Positions 30,263-42,247 of a stretch of 64,000 nucleotides of DNA are shown one piece after another. How positions within the stretch are numbered: position 1 is the stretch's first letter; each line of letters starts with the position of its first letter. Position numbers and translations under genes: made by a program. This DNA comes from Miscanthus floridulus. Its lineage: Eukaryota; Streptophyta; Magnoliopsida; Poales; Poaceae. The stretch covers positions 58,156,078 to 58,220,077 of the forward strand of contig NC_089591.1 in assembly GCF_019320115.1 (NCBI RefSeq), written 5' to 3'. The notes under the pieces are model-generated. The model ran no database searches, was not told where the DNA came from, and worked only from the letters and a program-made list of their open reading frames with translations.

Positions 30263-32458
30263 ATGGGGCTGAGGGAGATCGAGTCCACATTGCCGCCGGG
30301 GTTCAGGTTCTATCCCAGCGACGAGGAGCTGGTGTGCCACTACCTCTACAAGAAGGTGGCCAACGAGCGTGCCGCGCAGGGGACCCTGGTGGAGGTCGAC
30401 CTGCACGCGCGCGAGCCATGGGAGCTTCCAGGTGAGCACACAGCTAGCCCCGGTCATCTCTCTCTATCTCCCATGCATGATGTGCCCTTCGTCTCTCCTG
30501 CTCATGGTTGTTGTATGCATGTTCCACGAATCTAAGCTCCCATGGATAGATGCCTCTCGGCTCTTGATCGATGAGGTGTTCATTCCTTGTACGATTATTC
30601 GTGTCAGTCATTAGTATTCGGCGGCCGGTTCACCTATTGACAGCTTTGGGAATATGATGACGTTAGCTTAGCGTTTGCTTGCTTATGGAAAATGGAACCA
30701 AGCAACGATGTGTGAACTTTGCTGCTGCTGCTGCTGATATGCATGCCTCTATAGCTTAGCATGGCCTTTCCTAATAAAGGTATCTAACATTATTGGTGCC
30801 CTTGGTAGTAGCGAGAAGCAACAAAGATAAAAGGCTGCGTGCATCCCATGCATATGGTGCAGAGCGCTGGAACATGCATGCATGTTCCAATTATCTAAAT
30901 CAAACAGCAAGCAATGGGACGTCTTTTGTGATCGATTTCTGTTCATTACATGTGTTCGTTAAATTCACCGAAATTTGCGTGATCATTTCACGTATATTGT
31001 TCTTCGACATTATATTGCTCATGTGTAGGGACTCACCGAACAAAGATAACAGACCACACATGATGATTTTTTAAAGAAAAAAGTACTACAAATAAATCAC
31101 CAACCATGTATAGGAGTATATAGTTTGGAGCCGTGTTTTTTTTTTCAAAAAAAAAAAACGAGATGTTGATTGGACTAGTCACCTGCTAGTTACGTTGATG
31201 CTGTCTCGTACGTACGCGGTACGTGTCGTCAATGTCGATCCTTCTAAACTAATGTTCCATATGCATCTGCAATAATGACCCTTAATCAATATATATTCCA
31301 TTTGCATCGGGTGTAATCTCTTTCAAGAATAATGAATTAATTGATCATATCCCAACGCACAAGCGTCTCGCTTACTCGTCGCCATCTTGATGGCGCCCTT
31401 CAATTCCAGTCCATTTCCTTGCTACGTCACATGAGTAACAGCCACGATTCTTTCTTTTAGTTCCTTCAAAGTTTCACTTTCATCCCGGTGACCGACCGAT
31501 CCATCACTTATCTCAGTCTCAGACCTGTGTATGTATATACGCATATGCATGTTTTCCTGACGCGTTGAATTAATTAATAATAAATAAATTTGCTGCACTT
31601 GTGTATGGTGTCTCGATGGATCGTGTTAGACGCGGCGAAGCTGACGGCGAGCGAGTGGTACTTCTTCAGCTTCAGGGACCGCAAGTACGCGACGGGGTCG
31701 CGCACGAACCGCGCCACCAAGAGCGGTTACTGGAAGGCCACCGGCAAGGACCGCGAGGTGCGCAACCCGGCCACCCGCGCCGTCGTCGGCATGAGGAAGA
31801 CGCTCGTCTTCTACCAGGGCCGCGCCCCCAACGGCGTCAAGTCCTGCTGGGTCATGCACGAGTTCCGCCTCGACTCGCTGCATACGCCACCAAAGGTACC
31901 GATCGAGATCGACTACCGTGTGCGTGCGCACGTCAAATCGGCTGCCCGGCCAGCCGCCAAGACCTTCGGTTCCTGTATGTGTTTTTGCTGACTCGATCTT
32001 GGTGCGCACGTTCCTGTGCGTGCGTGCAGGAGGACTGGGTGCTCTGCAGGGTGTTCCAGAAGCGGAAAGACAGCGAGCAAGACAACGGCGGCTCCTCGTC
32101 GCCGACCTTTGCCGGTGCATCTCAGTCGCAGGGGGTTCTGGCGGACCAGCAGCCCAGCATGATGGACGCGTACGTAGTAGACCAGCCGGGCTCTTCCGTC
32201 GGATTGGCACCGCCGCATCAGGAGAACCTGAACCTCGGCGGCGGCCTGGACGCGTTGCTGATGAACGGAGGAGCGATGTGGCAGTACACCTCATCGTCGG
32301 TCTTCGATCACTTCCCGCAGCAGGAAGTGAGCAGCTCACCGATGATGGGGCTAGTCTCCAGGGGAGGAGGAGGAGACGGGTGCAGCTTCTACGACAGCGG
32401 CTTCGAGGACATGGCCAACATTGGGGGCATGGGGTTCCCACAGGGATGGATGGGCTGA
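30263..32458 (+). CDS. NAC-domain transcription factor (NAC1 / NAC21-22 type)
   Basis: Three exons: 30263-30431, 31630-31895 and 32030-32458. Introns are GT-AG (donors AG|GTGAGC and AAG|GTACCG), giving 287 residues in one frame. Residues about 8-150 form the NAC domain: [20 protein letters not shown] (A), [14 protein letters not shown] joined to [15 protein letters not shown] (B/C), [20 protein letters not shown] (C), then [20 protein letters not shown] and WVMHEFRL (D), and [13 protein letters not shown] (E). Intron positions are those usual in NAC genes. The C-terminal half is Ser/Gly/Gln-rich and acidic, as in NAC activation regions. NAC proteins act in the nucleus as DNA-binding dimers; the [20 protein letters not shown] start places it near Arabidopsis NAC1 and rice NAC21/22, linked to auxin and root development. 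One oddity: KSCWVMHEF where most members have Gly or Ser. No frameshift is seen; it is likely functional. Confidence 0.94.
30432..31629 (+). other. NAC intron 1 (1,198 bp)
   Basis: GT-AG intron, unusually long next to intron 2 (134 bp). It contains a GCT run near 30,722 and poly-A/T stretches near 31,135-31,160, but no recognisable transposon or coding sequence. Confidence 0.85.
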
Positions 32459-33120
32459 GGACGAACTGTGGAGGCACCAATTGCAAATGCGTACGTGGAG
32501 AACGTACGTACTACGTGCCGTCATGGGAATATGGGATGGACTGTGCATTGTGAAGGAAAATGATTGAATTGATTCCATTAGTAGTAGTACCCTCTAGTAT
32601 TATTGCACAGTAGGTACGTAGTGTGAGGTTAGGTTATTGGAAATTGGTAGAGTGTACCCCAAAAAAAAAACGGAAAGAAAAGTAGAGTGCATATGTGCAT
32701 AAGATAGATCGATGGTTTGGTTCACCTGCATGACGACAACTATATATATATGTATGTATCTCTTCACTCCTACTATATGTTTTGTAAATCAATATAAATC
32801 AATTTAAGTACATGCATGTGTGTGGCACACAAGAACGGTTACTGATCAAGGAGGTGTCATTTTCATTTGCTTCATATGACCATGAGAGAACATACATATC
32901 AAGTATAAGTGTTCCTGAATATACTGAAGGTTTTTCTGATTGTTCCAGCTGATTTATTTATTCCTACATTTCTATTGAACTTATTGGTACACGAAAATCA
33001 CTCTCTTCGGTTTCCTTATTTAATTTGTGGCAGAAAAAATTGCACAACAATAGTTTCCTAGCTTAATTGATTTATCTTTTTCATGTTTTCTTTTTCTTGT
33101 ATTCTTCCAGAAATACGTAA
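32459..33120 (+). other. NAC 3' region
   Basis: 3' UTR and downstream spacer. No single strong poly-A signal stands out. No other gene is visible. Confidence 0.5.
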
Positions 33121-33144
33121 TAACCCGTCTGGCTTTTTTTATAT

Positions 33145-34440
33145 TACTAGCAGCCCGTGGGTTGCAATGGGGAAAAAAAATGAAAACTTATATCTCTACT
33201 TAGTTACTAAAGATATGTATATTTTGCATTTAATCCATCTGCAATGATGCAATAATTACATTAGAACATTGATCGTCTATAAAATCACAATTTGGAATAA
33301 TGCTAGACAAATTAGCAAAATCCTTATGTCCTGCAAAATAAGTAGAAATATATAAACATATATTGTTTTTGAATCAAATATATAAACATATTTAATTATC
33401 CATGAAAGAGCGGAAAAGTTCAGTGGAAAAGAGGAATCCCTACAGGCAGCCCGACTCACTCGCTAGGGCCCGCCCTAGCGGCTACGTCCGATTCGCCGTC
33501 GCTGTCGCCAGCGGCAGCTACCTCACTAGTGTCCGCCACCTCCTCCCCACCCCTTCTCCTTCTCCGCTCGCCTCCCCACCCCCAACAGGTCGTCGTGGCC
33601 GCCTCGCCGCCCGGCCACCACCGCCTCCCACGGTGCCACATGTGCTAGCGGGGTGCAACCTCCGTTGCCGCTTCTCGGTTAGATTGGACAATAAACTGCC
33701 CAAAATTTATGTTCATGATTTAATTAATTAGACCATTAGCTGATCTAGATTATAATAATAATAATTTTTATTCTTAATCAAATTACATCAATAATTTAGT
33801 AGTAGCAATATTTGATTATTATAAGTATTAGGGAAGGATGAAGGATCCAAAGATCCATAATATTGTGTTTATTATTTATTTTTATGTTTATAAGAAAAAT
33901 CATGAGAGAATCGAGAAAACAAAAATGACATGCAAAAAATAAGGGAAAGGGCATGAAATGGACCTGATAGTCCAGAAAAGAAAAAAAAAGAGAAAAGGGA
34001 GAAGAAAATACAAAAAGAGGAAATCAGAAAAACAGTGGAACGAATACGAAAATGAAAAATGGATCGGATACGTAACTGATCGAGATAGTCTAAAAAGCGA
34101 AAAAGGCCGAAACAGACAATGGAATAGGAAAAGGAAAAAAAAACTGAATTTACTATATATAGTAATTGTATTGGGTATGAACTTTTTTGCGTATAAGTAT
34201 GAACTCTTTGGTTAAACATCGACCATACATAACCCAATACATTTTGGAATCGGAACTCCGTATCGCGCTAGATAAGAGTTATTCTAATTCGTATGGGCAC
34301 GTGTTATTTATATATATAAGTCTAGATGTAAGAAACTCTTGACTACCGGTAGATACGGAGAGGTGGACGAAAAAAATAGGTGGACGAAAAAAATAGATGG
34401 ACCAGAAATTTAACCTCTTTATTATTATGTATAGATATAG
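33145..34440. mobile_element. Possible unclassified DNA transposon
   Basis: The segment opens with ACTAGCAGCCCGTGGGTTGC, which resembles a terminus common in grass repeats (GCCCGTGCGTTGCAACGG), and closes near TTATTATGTATAGATATAGA. The interior has a GC-rich patch (33,430-33,690) and an A-rich purine tract (33,950-34,150). No target duplication or transposase is seen, so the boundaries and class are tentative. Confidence 0.3.
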
Positions 34441-34695
34441 ATGAATCAAGGTAAGGACACAGACGCAGAAACTCTATTTAATAGTAAAATATGTACTATG
34501 TTGCGAGTGACTTGAAGAAAATAAATCAGAGCCAATATATCCTGATTCCTGAGTTCAAGACATGAAAACGCAATTCAAGAAAAATAATGCATGGCCGACG
34601 CTTATATTTCATGTTTTCGTCGTTTCAATGAGAAAAAAAAGATTACTTTTAATGTAATGCAATATTATATTTGGCTGTATATATAGTTGCATATA

Positions 34696-34938
34696 GCGCG
34701 TGTTTAGTTTCAGGAAGTTGGAATTTGGGGATACTATAGCACTTTCGTTTTTATTTGTCAATTAGTGTTCAATCATGGGCTAATTAGGCTCAAAACGTTC
34801 GTCTCGTAATTTCCCACCAAACTGTGCAATTAGTTTTTTTTCATCTACATTTAATGCTCCATGCACGGGCCGCAAACATTCGATGTGATAGGTACTGTAG
34901 CACTTTTTGAGAATTTAGGGTGAAACTAAACAAGGCGA
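34696..34938. mobile_element. MITE with CGTGTTTAGTTT termini
   Basis: About 243 bp. The ends are GCGCGTGTTTAGTTT and, inverted, CGCCTTGTTTAGTTTCA. The interior has the family blocks CTCGTAATTTC, GTGCAATTAGTTTTT and TACTGTAGCAC. It belongs to the same abundant grass MITE family as several copies at 44-45 kb and 54-55 kb. Confidence 0.75.
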
Positions 34939-35593
34939 TACTCGGATCCCTCTATCTTTAAATAAATCAATTTTTAGAGTTGTCTTAATTCAATTTTTTC
35001 TAAGTTTGACTAAATTTATATTAAAAAAAAGCGTCAAGAAGTTTCACCAAATAATGCGTGAAGACATTGTGGGAAGTGAGAAAAAAACACTTTTGGCAGG
35101 TTGATATTCTTACAAATCTGGGCTCCTCGAATATTTTTTTTAAAAAACTTGAATTTCCAAAAGACAAACGTTGCTATCAAGAGAGAATCAATCTCAATAG
35201 CTACGGCCGTCGATCCATCTCTGTATCTTCCAGCCATATGGCCAGGCTATAATGCATGGGAATCTTGAATTTTTGGCGTATGTTATGAAGACCATATGTC
35301 CTGTTCCATGTCATAACTAGACAAAATTATATATACACACACATAAAAAATAAAATCCTATGCAAGCTATATATTGGTACATTTGGTGCCACATCTCTAA
35401 GCAATGCTGGAAGTATATATGTCTATAGGGCAAGTTGGCATGTGTACTTTGGGATGTTGCAGGTCACCGATTGATAGCTACTCCCTCTATTCTAAATTAT
35501 AATATGTTTAAACTTTTCTAAATAAAATGTTTTACTATGTATTTAAACATAGTGTATATCTAAAAGCACAACAAAAGCTATGTATCTAAAAAC

Positions 35594-36798
35594 GATATTG
35601 CTACTGTGCGGGCGTCCGTCCTGTTCGGACGGACCCCGCATGATGCGACCGATCGCGCCTCGCCTTATCCGACCGTGTCTCGCTCTGCTCGCTCGCGTCC
35701 TCCTCCCACTCCTCCACTCTGCTCGCCCGCTCCTCCACTCTGCTCGACCAACCACGCCTCGCTCTGTTCGCCCGCTCCTCCACTCTCCCGCTGCTGGCAC
35801 GCAGCGCTCGCGCGCCTCTGCCCCTCCCTCCCTCTACGACCTCCAAGCCACCGGAGAGGAGGGCGATGGCGGCGGACTTCCAGCGAGCCGCTCGTCCCTC
35901 CCTCTGCGACCTCCATGCCACCTGAGAAGAGGGCGACGACGACAGCTTCCGACGAGGTAGGTGTATCTGAGCCCTCCTCTTCCACCTCCTCCTCTGGATC
36001 TGAGCTCTCCTCCTCTTCTGGATCTGGATCTGAGAGACGCCGCAGTGCCTAGGGTTCCGGCGAGCTCTGTTGTAGTAGAATTGTTTTGCTGTTGCAACAA
36101 GTAATATTCCTTTATTGCATTAGTCTCTTTTTTTCTGATGCTGCATCTCGCATTGCGCTTTGTTTCTGTTGTTGCAGTATCGTTGTTTTGCTATTGCAAC
36201 AAGTATTTTTTCTTTGTTGCATTAGTCTTTTTTTTCTGATGTTGCATCTCACATTATGCTTTGTTTCTTGTTGTTGCAGTAGCTTTGTTTTGCTGTTACA
36301 ACAAGTAATTTTTCTTTGTTGCATTAATCTTTTTTTCTGATGTTGATTTCTCGTATTTGCGCTTTTGTTCTATTTTTGTTGCAGTAGCCTTGTTACGGTG
36401 TTGCAACAAGTAATATTTTTTGTTGTATTAGTTTTTATTTTCTGATGTTGCATCTCGTATTGCAGTAGCTTTGTTCTATTGTTGCAGTCGCGATAAGGAT
36501 GCGACGCACCTAGCGTGGGCAGCGGCGGGGGATGGGCGACGCAACGGGATGGCAGGGGGACGGGGCGGCGCGGTGAGATGGCGGGATGGCGACGCCTATG
36601 GGATGGAACGAGTCTACTGTTCTATGGGGCGGCGGGGCGCTAGGTGCTTCCGTTGTTTTGGTCGGAAATCGAAATGAGTCTACTATTCTGGGGGCGGCAG
36701 GGGCGTTGTTTCGTGCGTGGGGGCAGGACACTCGGACGGGGCCGGAGGTACGTCCGGACAAGCCCCTGAATCCGGACGTCCGGACGCTAGGAGCGCCG
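35594..36798. mobile_element. MULE-like element with GC-rich half and 103-bp repeats
   Basis: It is bounded by near-identical host copies, ATCTAAAAAC (35584-35593) and ATCTAGAAAAC (36799-36809), consistent with a 9-10-bp target duplication. The termini share GCGTCCGGACG-type sequence with the element at 5225-6470. The left part (35,600-36,060) is GC-rich with Ser/Pro/Arg-rich ORFs and an internal duplication around CCTCCCTCTGCGACCTCC. The right part holds four repeats around GTTGCAACAAGTAAT. No transposase is present. Confidence 0.6.
36084..36490. repeat. Four T-rich repeats, period about 100-106 bp
   Basis: Each unit contains GTTGCAACAAGTAAT, TTTGTTGCATTAGTCTTTTT and CTGATGTTGCATCTC. Units begin near 36,089, 36,189, 36,293 and 36,398. 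Confidence 0.8.
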
Positions 36799-36850
36799 AT
36801 CTAGAAAACCCAAATAGTCTTATAATTTGAAATGAACGAACTACCATTAT

Positions 36851-37639
36851 ATAAAAAAGAAAAAGATCTGGTTTGAGCTTCCATATCTATCTTTAGAGTT
36901 CGATTTTAATAACCCTCAAACATCATCAACACTAGCAAAACCATCTTTTTTTACCTCCGGTCTATTGGTCAGTTTAAAAAACATTTTTATTGTTTTCAGA
37001 GTTGGTTTTGCGCATGCTACGCCATCTACCAGGTCACCTAGCACAGGCACGTCATCATCACCTCCCTTCTTTTCTTACACCCTTTCTCTTCTACTGTGAG
37101 ATATGATGCTCTCATCCATCAATGATCTAGAGCGTTGTCGTATTGTCATGTTTCACCTAGATACCTCACGAGGTGGGCCTTGTGTAGGGGCGAATTCATG
37201 ACTTGTATTAAGGCGTTGCTGCTGCCCGAGTCCAGTCCATTAAACTTCATGTGTGATGAATGTCGCTCCATTGTAACTTTTGTAACTTTGTATTAATTTT
37301 TCTTCTAGAGACAAGATAGTTGCCCTAACGAGAGTGAGATTTCTACAAGAATCACAAACCCCTCAGCTAGAATATGAGAATAAAACTCAATATTATTTGT
37401 CGCATTGGAGTTTATGGTTTGATTTGGGGATTAAGAATTTGGAATGAGGGGCCATGCTAAACTCCCGTAGGCCAAAGGGCGCAGTCAACTTATTACACGA
37501 CGCAAGATGGGAACATGCAGTTAGGCATCGATCAACGCGTGAATACATAGGACACTGGTCCTTGGGTTAGAACTATAGGGTGGTCCATGACCCACAAGGA
37601 CCACCCTATAGCTCCATCACTAACCATGGCGACAGATAA
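36851..37639. other. Spacer; only a hairpin at 37573-37611 stands out
   Basis: No gene or transposon termini are recognised. A perfect 14-base inverted repeat, CTATAGGGTGGTCC (37573-37586) with its complement at 37598-37611 and an 11-base loop, lies close to the next element. Confidence 0.5.
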
Positions 37640-37642
37640 TGT

Positions 37643-38215
37643 CAGGTGGGAAGAGATGGTGGTCTTTTGGTTCAACGTATTAGTCTCGGCTAGCCCCATT
37701 AGTCCCGGGTCTAAGTTTTTTCTGGGCTTTAGACGACCTTTAGTCCCGGTTGGTGACATCAACCCGGACTAAATGGTCTACATTAGTCTTGGTTTGTATT
37801 ACCAACCCGAACTATAGAGCCTTGACCTTTAGTCCCGGTTAGTAACACCAATCCGAACTAAAGGTAGACCCTTTAGACCCGGTTGGTGTTACCGACCCGA
37901 ACTAAAGGACCCTTTAATCCCGGTTGGTGTTATTAACCTGGACTAAAGGTCCTCCAATGGGCTAGTTCAAAAGAAAAACATCATATCCAAAGTCACATGT
38001 GCTGTGTAGGTGGGGTAGAAAGGTGCGCACGAGGCCATGCATGAGGTCTTGTGTTCGAATCCTATGAGCCGCAGGGGTGGAAGGTATTATTTTTTCAGCT
38101 TGGGAGGACCTTTACTCCCGGTTGAGGTAACTGGAACTAAAGGACAATGCTTTTAGTCCCGATCCCTACTAAAGCCATTTTTCAACCGGGATTGTTGCCC
38201 ACTTCTCTACTAGTG
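37643..38215. mobile_element. Short non-autonomous CACTA (TSD TGT)
   Basis: The right end is TTCTCTACTAGTG at 38215. The left end is degenerate (CAGGTGGGAAGAGATGG at 37643). It was placed by alignment with the related element at 52711-53834 and supported by the 3-bp duplication TGT at 37640-37642 and 38216-38218. The interior is filled with TTTAGTCCCGGTTGGTG / ACCCGGACTAAA repeats plus a tRNA-like module. Confidence 0.8.
38005..38095 (+). other. tRNA-like module with B box and T run
   Basis: GTGTTCGAATCC at 38051-38062 resembles a B box (TGTTCGAATCC, one mismatch). GTAGGTGGGGTAG about 40 bases upstream is a weak A box. ATTATTTTTT follows at about 38,086-38,095, a possible Pol III terminator. 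It is homologous to the inverted module at 52,855-52,930. Confidence 0.45.
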
Positions 38216-38218
38216 TGT

Positions 38219-39768
38219 CTTGATGAAGTAGGATTAGCATAGGGTGGACGACAACAACAACGGATTTGGCAATGACTCGTCATGACAGATGAAGGAGGGT
38301 GGGACTGGGGCAAGGAAGGTTAGTCAACAAGATAGGGGCTGGCAATGGCAACTTCGCCGTTGCGAGTGACAGAGGGCGGGGAAGGGGAGTTTATCACTGG
38401 CCTGGCCTGGAAGAAGAGGAGGATAAGGGTCACCGTTACTCAAACATCTCTTTGGTGAAAAAATGTTTTTGGTAGGGGCCCTAGAATCAAAGATCTCAGT
38501 AAAAGCAGAGGAGTGGTGGAGAGGATCTTTGAGCAGCAATGCAGCTGCCACATGTAGTGGAAAGGGAGGCGACAGTGAGGTGGTCAGTTGCAAACGCAAC
38601 CCTGGTTTTTAGGGCAGCACCAACACAGGTACTATTACTAACGATCATAATTTAGAATTCATGTTAACTAACGATCATAATTTAGAATTCATGTTACACA
38701 TAGATTTGGATTGGTAAAGGCACACATTCTCCTAACGGAAATCAGTGGTCTTCTAATCCCCACCAATCTGTCCACGCGCACCAAAAGTACCTGTTGTCTT
38801 TTCCGTTTCTCGTCTTGCTTTCTACTTCACGCGCTTGAACCACACATTTCTGCTATGAGGCATCAGTGACCTCTGCAGACAAGATATAAGCAACCGATTT
38901 TACTAGGCATTCGAGAGAGGCATATGGCCACCGTTGAGCTTTTGATCTGCTCAAGGGGGACGTGCGCTGCGGGTGGGGGCAGGGTAGGCGGTGGTTGTCA
39001 GTGCATCATCGCCGGAGTCGGTTACAGAATTTATGAGGAAGAAGGCATGAAGGTTGACGTGGACCAATTTGGATGGGCTGTATGCCTGTATGGGCTGAAA
39101 ATGGTGTTCGTGGGCTGTACGTTCGTCTAACCGATGGGATACATAGGATGTGCTGCGCCTGGTCCTGCCGGCTGCCGCCACAGCCCTGTGCTTGTAGGCC
39201 GGACTTGTACGGTGCATGGGCCTCTTCCTCACCAGCGTCGGCACAACTGCACACGGTACATGCATACGGTGTACTATGCTGTATGATGCGTATGGAAAAC
39301 GACGATGCCGGCTCTCTCGTCTCTCTATCATCTGTTTAGTGCCCCCTGCTGGACGCCTCTTTGTTTGGGCCTGGACACGTCAATTTTTTGGGGGGTGGGC
39401 TTTTGTGAGTGCGACAAAGAAACAGGTCTTTAGTAGCAAGTGCAGTCCACATCATCGTCCTCTTCGAATCATCATCTTCATATAGGTATACATGATGCAG
39501 ACCGAACACATGGTGGTCCTTCCAATAGTGCGAAAGATTTGTCAGTTTTCATTCAAAAACGGAAAAGCAAAGGCATACCATCCATATACGAAAGACAAAG
39601 CGAGGCGCCTCTTCAAGATAAGCTGTCCAAAGTTTGTTGCGGGACGTGACACCCCACACACATCAATTCAGTTTCAGTTCACCAGGTCCGTTTCATCCTG
39701 ATACTTTGTCGCTGCAGCGGTGCCGGTGCAGTACTGCAATTGGGTTGCGCAGACGCAGAGCAGGAACG
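38219..39768 (+). other. Spacer and threonine aldolase upstream region
   Basis: It contains a perfect 30-bp tandem duplication (38637-38666 and 38667-38696, AACGATCATAATTTAGAATT core). The stretch 38,880-39,768 should include the promoter and 5' UTR of the aldolase gene, but no clear TATA box is visible. No other gene is recognised. Confidence 0.5.
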
Positions 39769-42038
39769 ATGGCGACCAACAAGGTGGTGGACCTGCGGTC
39801 CGACACGGTCACCAAGCCCTCCGAAGCCATGCGCGCCGCCATGGCCGCGGCCGAGGTCGACGACGACGTCCGGAGCGCGGACCCGACCGCGCGGCGCTTC
39901 CAGGAGGCGATGGCGGCGATCATGGGCAAGGAGGCCGCGCTCTTCGTCCCGTCGGGGACCATGGGCAACCTCGTCTCCGTGCTCGCGCACTGCGACGTCC
40001 GGGGCAGCGAGGTCATACTCGGCGACGGCTCGCACATCCACCTCTACGAGAACGGCGGCATCTCCACCATCGGCGGCGTGCACCCCAAGACCGTCAGGAA
40101 CAACGCCGACGGCACCATGGACATCGACAGGATCGTCGCTGCAATCAGGCCTCCGGGCGGGGGGCTGTATTACCCGACCACCAGGCTCATCTGCTTGGAG
40201 AATACACATGGGAAGTGAGTAGGCTGCCGATCTTGCTGGTGAAAAGACATTGTTTTTTATACCTAAAGTAGTATGTTTGTTACTGCTTCTGCAGTTCTGG
40301 AGGGAAATGTTTATCCGTAGAATACACTGACAAGGTTGGCGAAATTGCCAAGAGCTCATGGCCTGAAGCTTCATATTGATGGAGCTCGCATTTTTAACGC
40401 TTCTGTGGTGAGTAGTAGTAGTATGGTGTCTTTGTTCAGTCTTCTGATATCAATTTTATAGAGGACTGAGGTCTGAAATAAACCATATATCTTAAGTAAG
40501 ATGTATATAATTTGCCTCTTCACTTGGAAACTTTAGACATCTGTGCATGCGTCCTAGCCTCTTAATCCATTATATCGTTGTGCCAGGCACTTGGAGTTCC
40601 TGTGGACAGACTTGTGAAAGCCGCGGATTCAGTTTCGGTATGTTCCAATTTTCAGAGCACTATGCTCAGCTACTCTACTTATATGTGAATGGACTATAGA
40701 TACATGTATGATAGTGCTTCTATTTCTCTTTGAAACTTAAACTTCAGGTATGCCTGTCTAAAGGTTTAGGCGCCCCCGTTGGATCAGTTATTGTTGGTTC
40801 AAAGGCCTTCATTGACAAGGTGTGGTCATTTGTGTTTCTAAGTTTAAACCGCTGCGTTGTGTAAAAAGAAAAGAACTGCAAAGATCTGCAAGTTACAATT
40901 GCAATATGAACAATACCTTCAGGCCAAAATTCTCCGAAAGACGCTAGGTGGTGGAATGAGGCAGGTTGGAGTTCTCTGTGCTGCATCTCATGTTGCCGTT
41001 CGCGACACTGTGGGAAAGCTTGCGGATGACCACAGAAAGGCTAAGGCTTTGGCAGGTTTATTTTTCTCTTTTCTAAAAAAAAACTTAGTGACAATTGGCT
41101 GTACGCTGTTTGAGGCCGGAATTTTTCACTTTTCTAAAAAAAACGGTTTATTTTCCCCGGAATATTTGTTTCCCGATTTTTTATCCTACTTAAAAAACGA
41201 AAAAAAAGTAATACACTGTTCCATTGCATTTTCTAGAAAACAAATCGCAACCATCATTGACTTGAAGTCCTGAACTTGTCACTCTTGTTCATTTGACTAG
41301 AGGGACTGAATAAAATTGAACAGTTCACAGTGGATTCAGCTTCAGTCGAGACCAATATGGTCAGCCTCCTACATTATTTCTCATTATCCACTATGCTTTG
41401 TAACTGTAAACGTCCCATTTGTAACATACCAATGCTTTGTAAGGTATTCTTGGATATTGTGGATTCACGCATATCATCTGCCAAGTTGTGCCAAGTCCTG
41501 GGAACGCACAATGTGCTTGCAAATCCAAGGAGTCCAAAAAGGTGAAGTTCCTTTGCTGTTTAGTAGTTTTTAATAAGATTAGCATGTCAAGTATTTTTCT
41601 AATAAGATTTACAATGTACATTGTTTTTAAATATGATTTAAAATTTTCAATATCTTTGTTGATGCTATATATCATATTACCATTCTTCTGGACTTTCTGG
41701 AGTATTACCATTACTAACTTCACTGAGACTACCAAAATTAGCAGTCGTTGAAACCCAGACATATGACGACTTCCTTTATTTATGCAGTGTCAGGCTTGTC
41801 CTTCATTACCAAATTTCAGATACCGATGTTCAATATGCACTGACGTGTTTTAAGGTAGATATGCAAAAGCTCACGCCGTTTCTACTTTTAACTATTACTG
41901 TTCTGGTTCGTGTGTGGCAGTGTGAATGTCACTGATACGATTTTATGTTTTCAGAAAGCTGTTGAAGAGCTACTAAAGGGCAGTACTGAATTCGAGCATT
42001 TGGCAGATACTACTACCAAGAACTCCTATGGGCACTAG
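39769..42038 (+). CDS. THA1: Low-specificity L-threonine aldolase, with a one-base insertion in exon 2
   Basis: Nine exons: 39769-40214, 40295-40407, 40587-40637, 40748-40819, 40923-41055, 41301-41359, 41444-41541, 41788-41854 and 41955-42038. All introns are GT-AG and all phases join if one base of exon 2 is discounted, giving about 373 residues. The PLP-dependent enzyme splits threonine to glycine and acetaldehyde. Family blocks: [80 protein letters not shown], then [11 protein letters not shown], and [18 protein letters not shown] with the PLP lysine near residue 208. It continues through [13 protein letters not shown] to the C-terminal TTTKNSYGH. Exon 2 reads AAGAGCTCATGGCC where the family needs AGC-CAT-GGC. 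The extra T near 40356 shifts the frame to a stop eight codons later. Either a sequencing error or a recent pseudogene. Confidence 0.93.
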
Positions 42039-42247
42039 GACACCCTGATTCATCAGCTCGGTGGCCTTGCTTGTCTGTAATCAACTCGAAGATATTGTAG
42101 CCACAACAAAAATTTGCTGAATAAGTGTTGCTTTTCACTCATTTCTCGGATGTGTTCATTCTTGTGCTTTCTGTCTGTCTGCGCAGAATTGCCTGATCCT
42201 TTTCACTTCCTGGTAAGATGGATGTGGTGAAATGAAAATGAATAGCA
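42039..42247 (+). other. Threonine aldolase 3' UTR region
   Basis: Contains GAATAAGTG near 42,118 as a possible near-upstream poly-A element, then TTTCTGTCTGTCTG. The transcript end cannot be fixed by eye. Confidence 0.4.

Larger units (their letters stand above)
35481..36850. mobile_element. Stowaway-like MITE split by a MULE-like insertion
   Basis: The left part starts TACTCCCTCTATTCTAAATT (35,481-35,593). The right part, CAAATAGTCTTATAATTTGA and onward (36,799-36,850), is the matching inverted end. Together they reconstruct a Stowaway-type MITE interrupted at one point. Confidence 0.7.

Noticed and set aside
32030..32458. miR164 target site in the NAC gene
   Set aside because: Several NAC1/CUC relatives carry one, but no convincing match to the miR164 complement was found in exon 3 by eye.
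31626..32486. 286-codon minus-strand ORF
   Set aside because: Shadow of NAC exons 2-3; the plus-strand exons encode a full NAC domain with proper introns.
37553..37642. CACTGGTC at 37553 as the left end of the short CACTA
   Set aside because: Alignment with 52711-53834 and the TGT duplication place the end at 37643 instead.
39679..40374. 231-codon minus-strand ORF and other-frame ORFs over the aldolase
   Set aside because: They overlap the threonine aldolase exon 1 frame and result from high GC at third positions.
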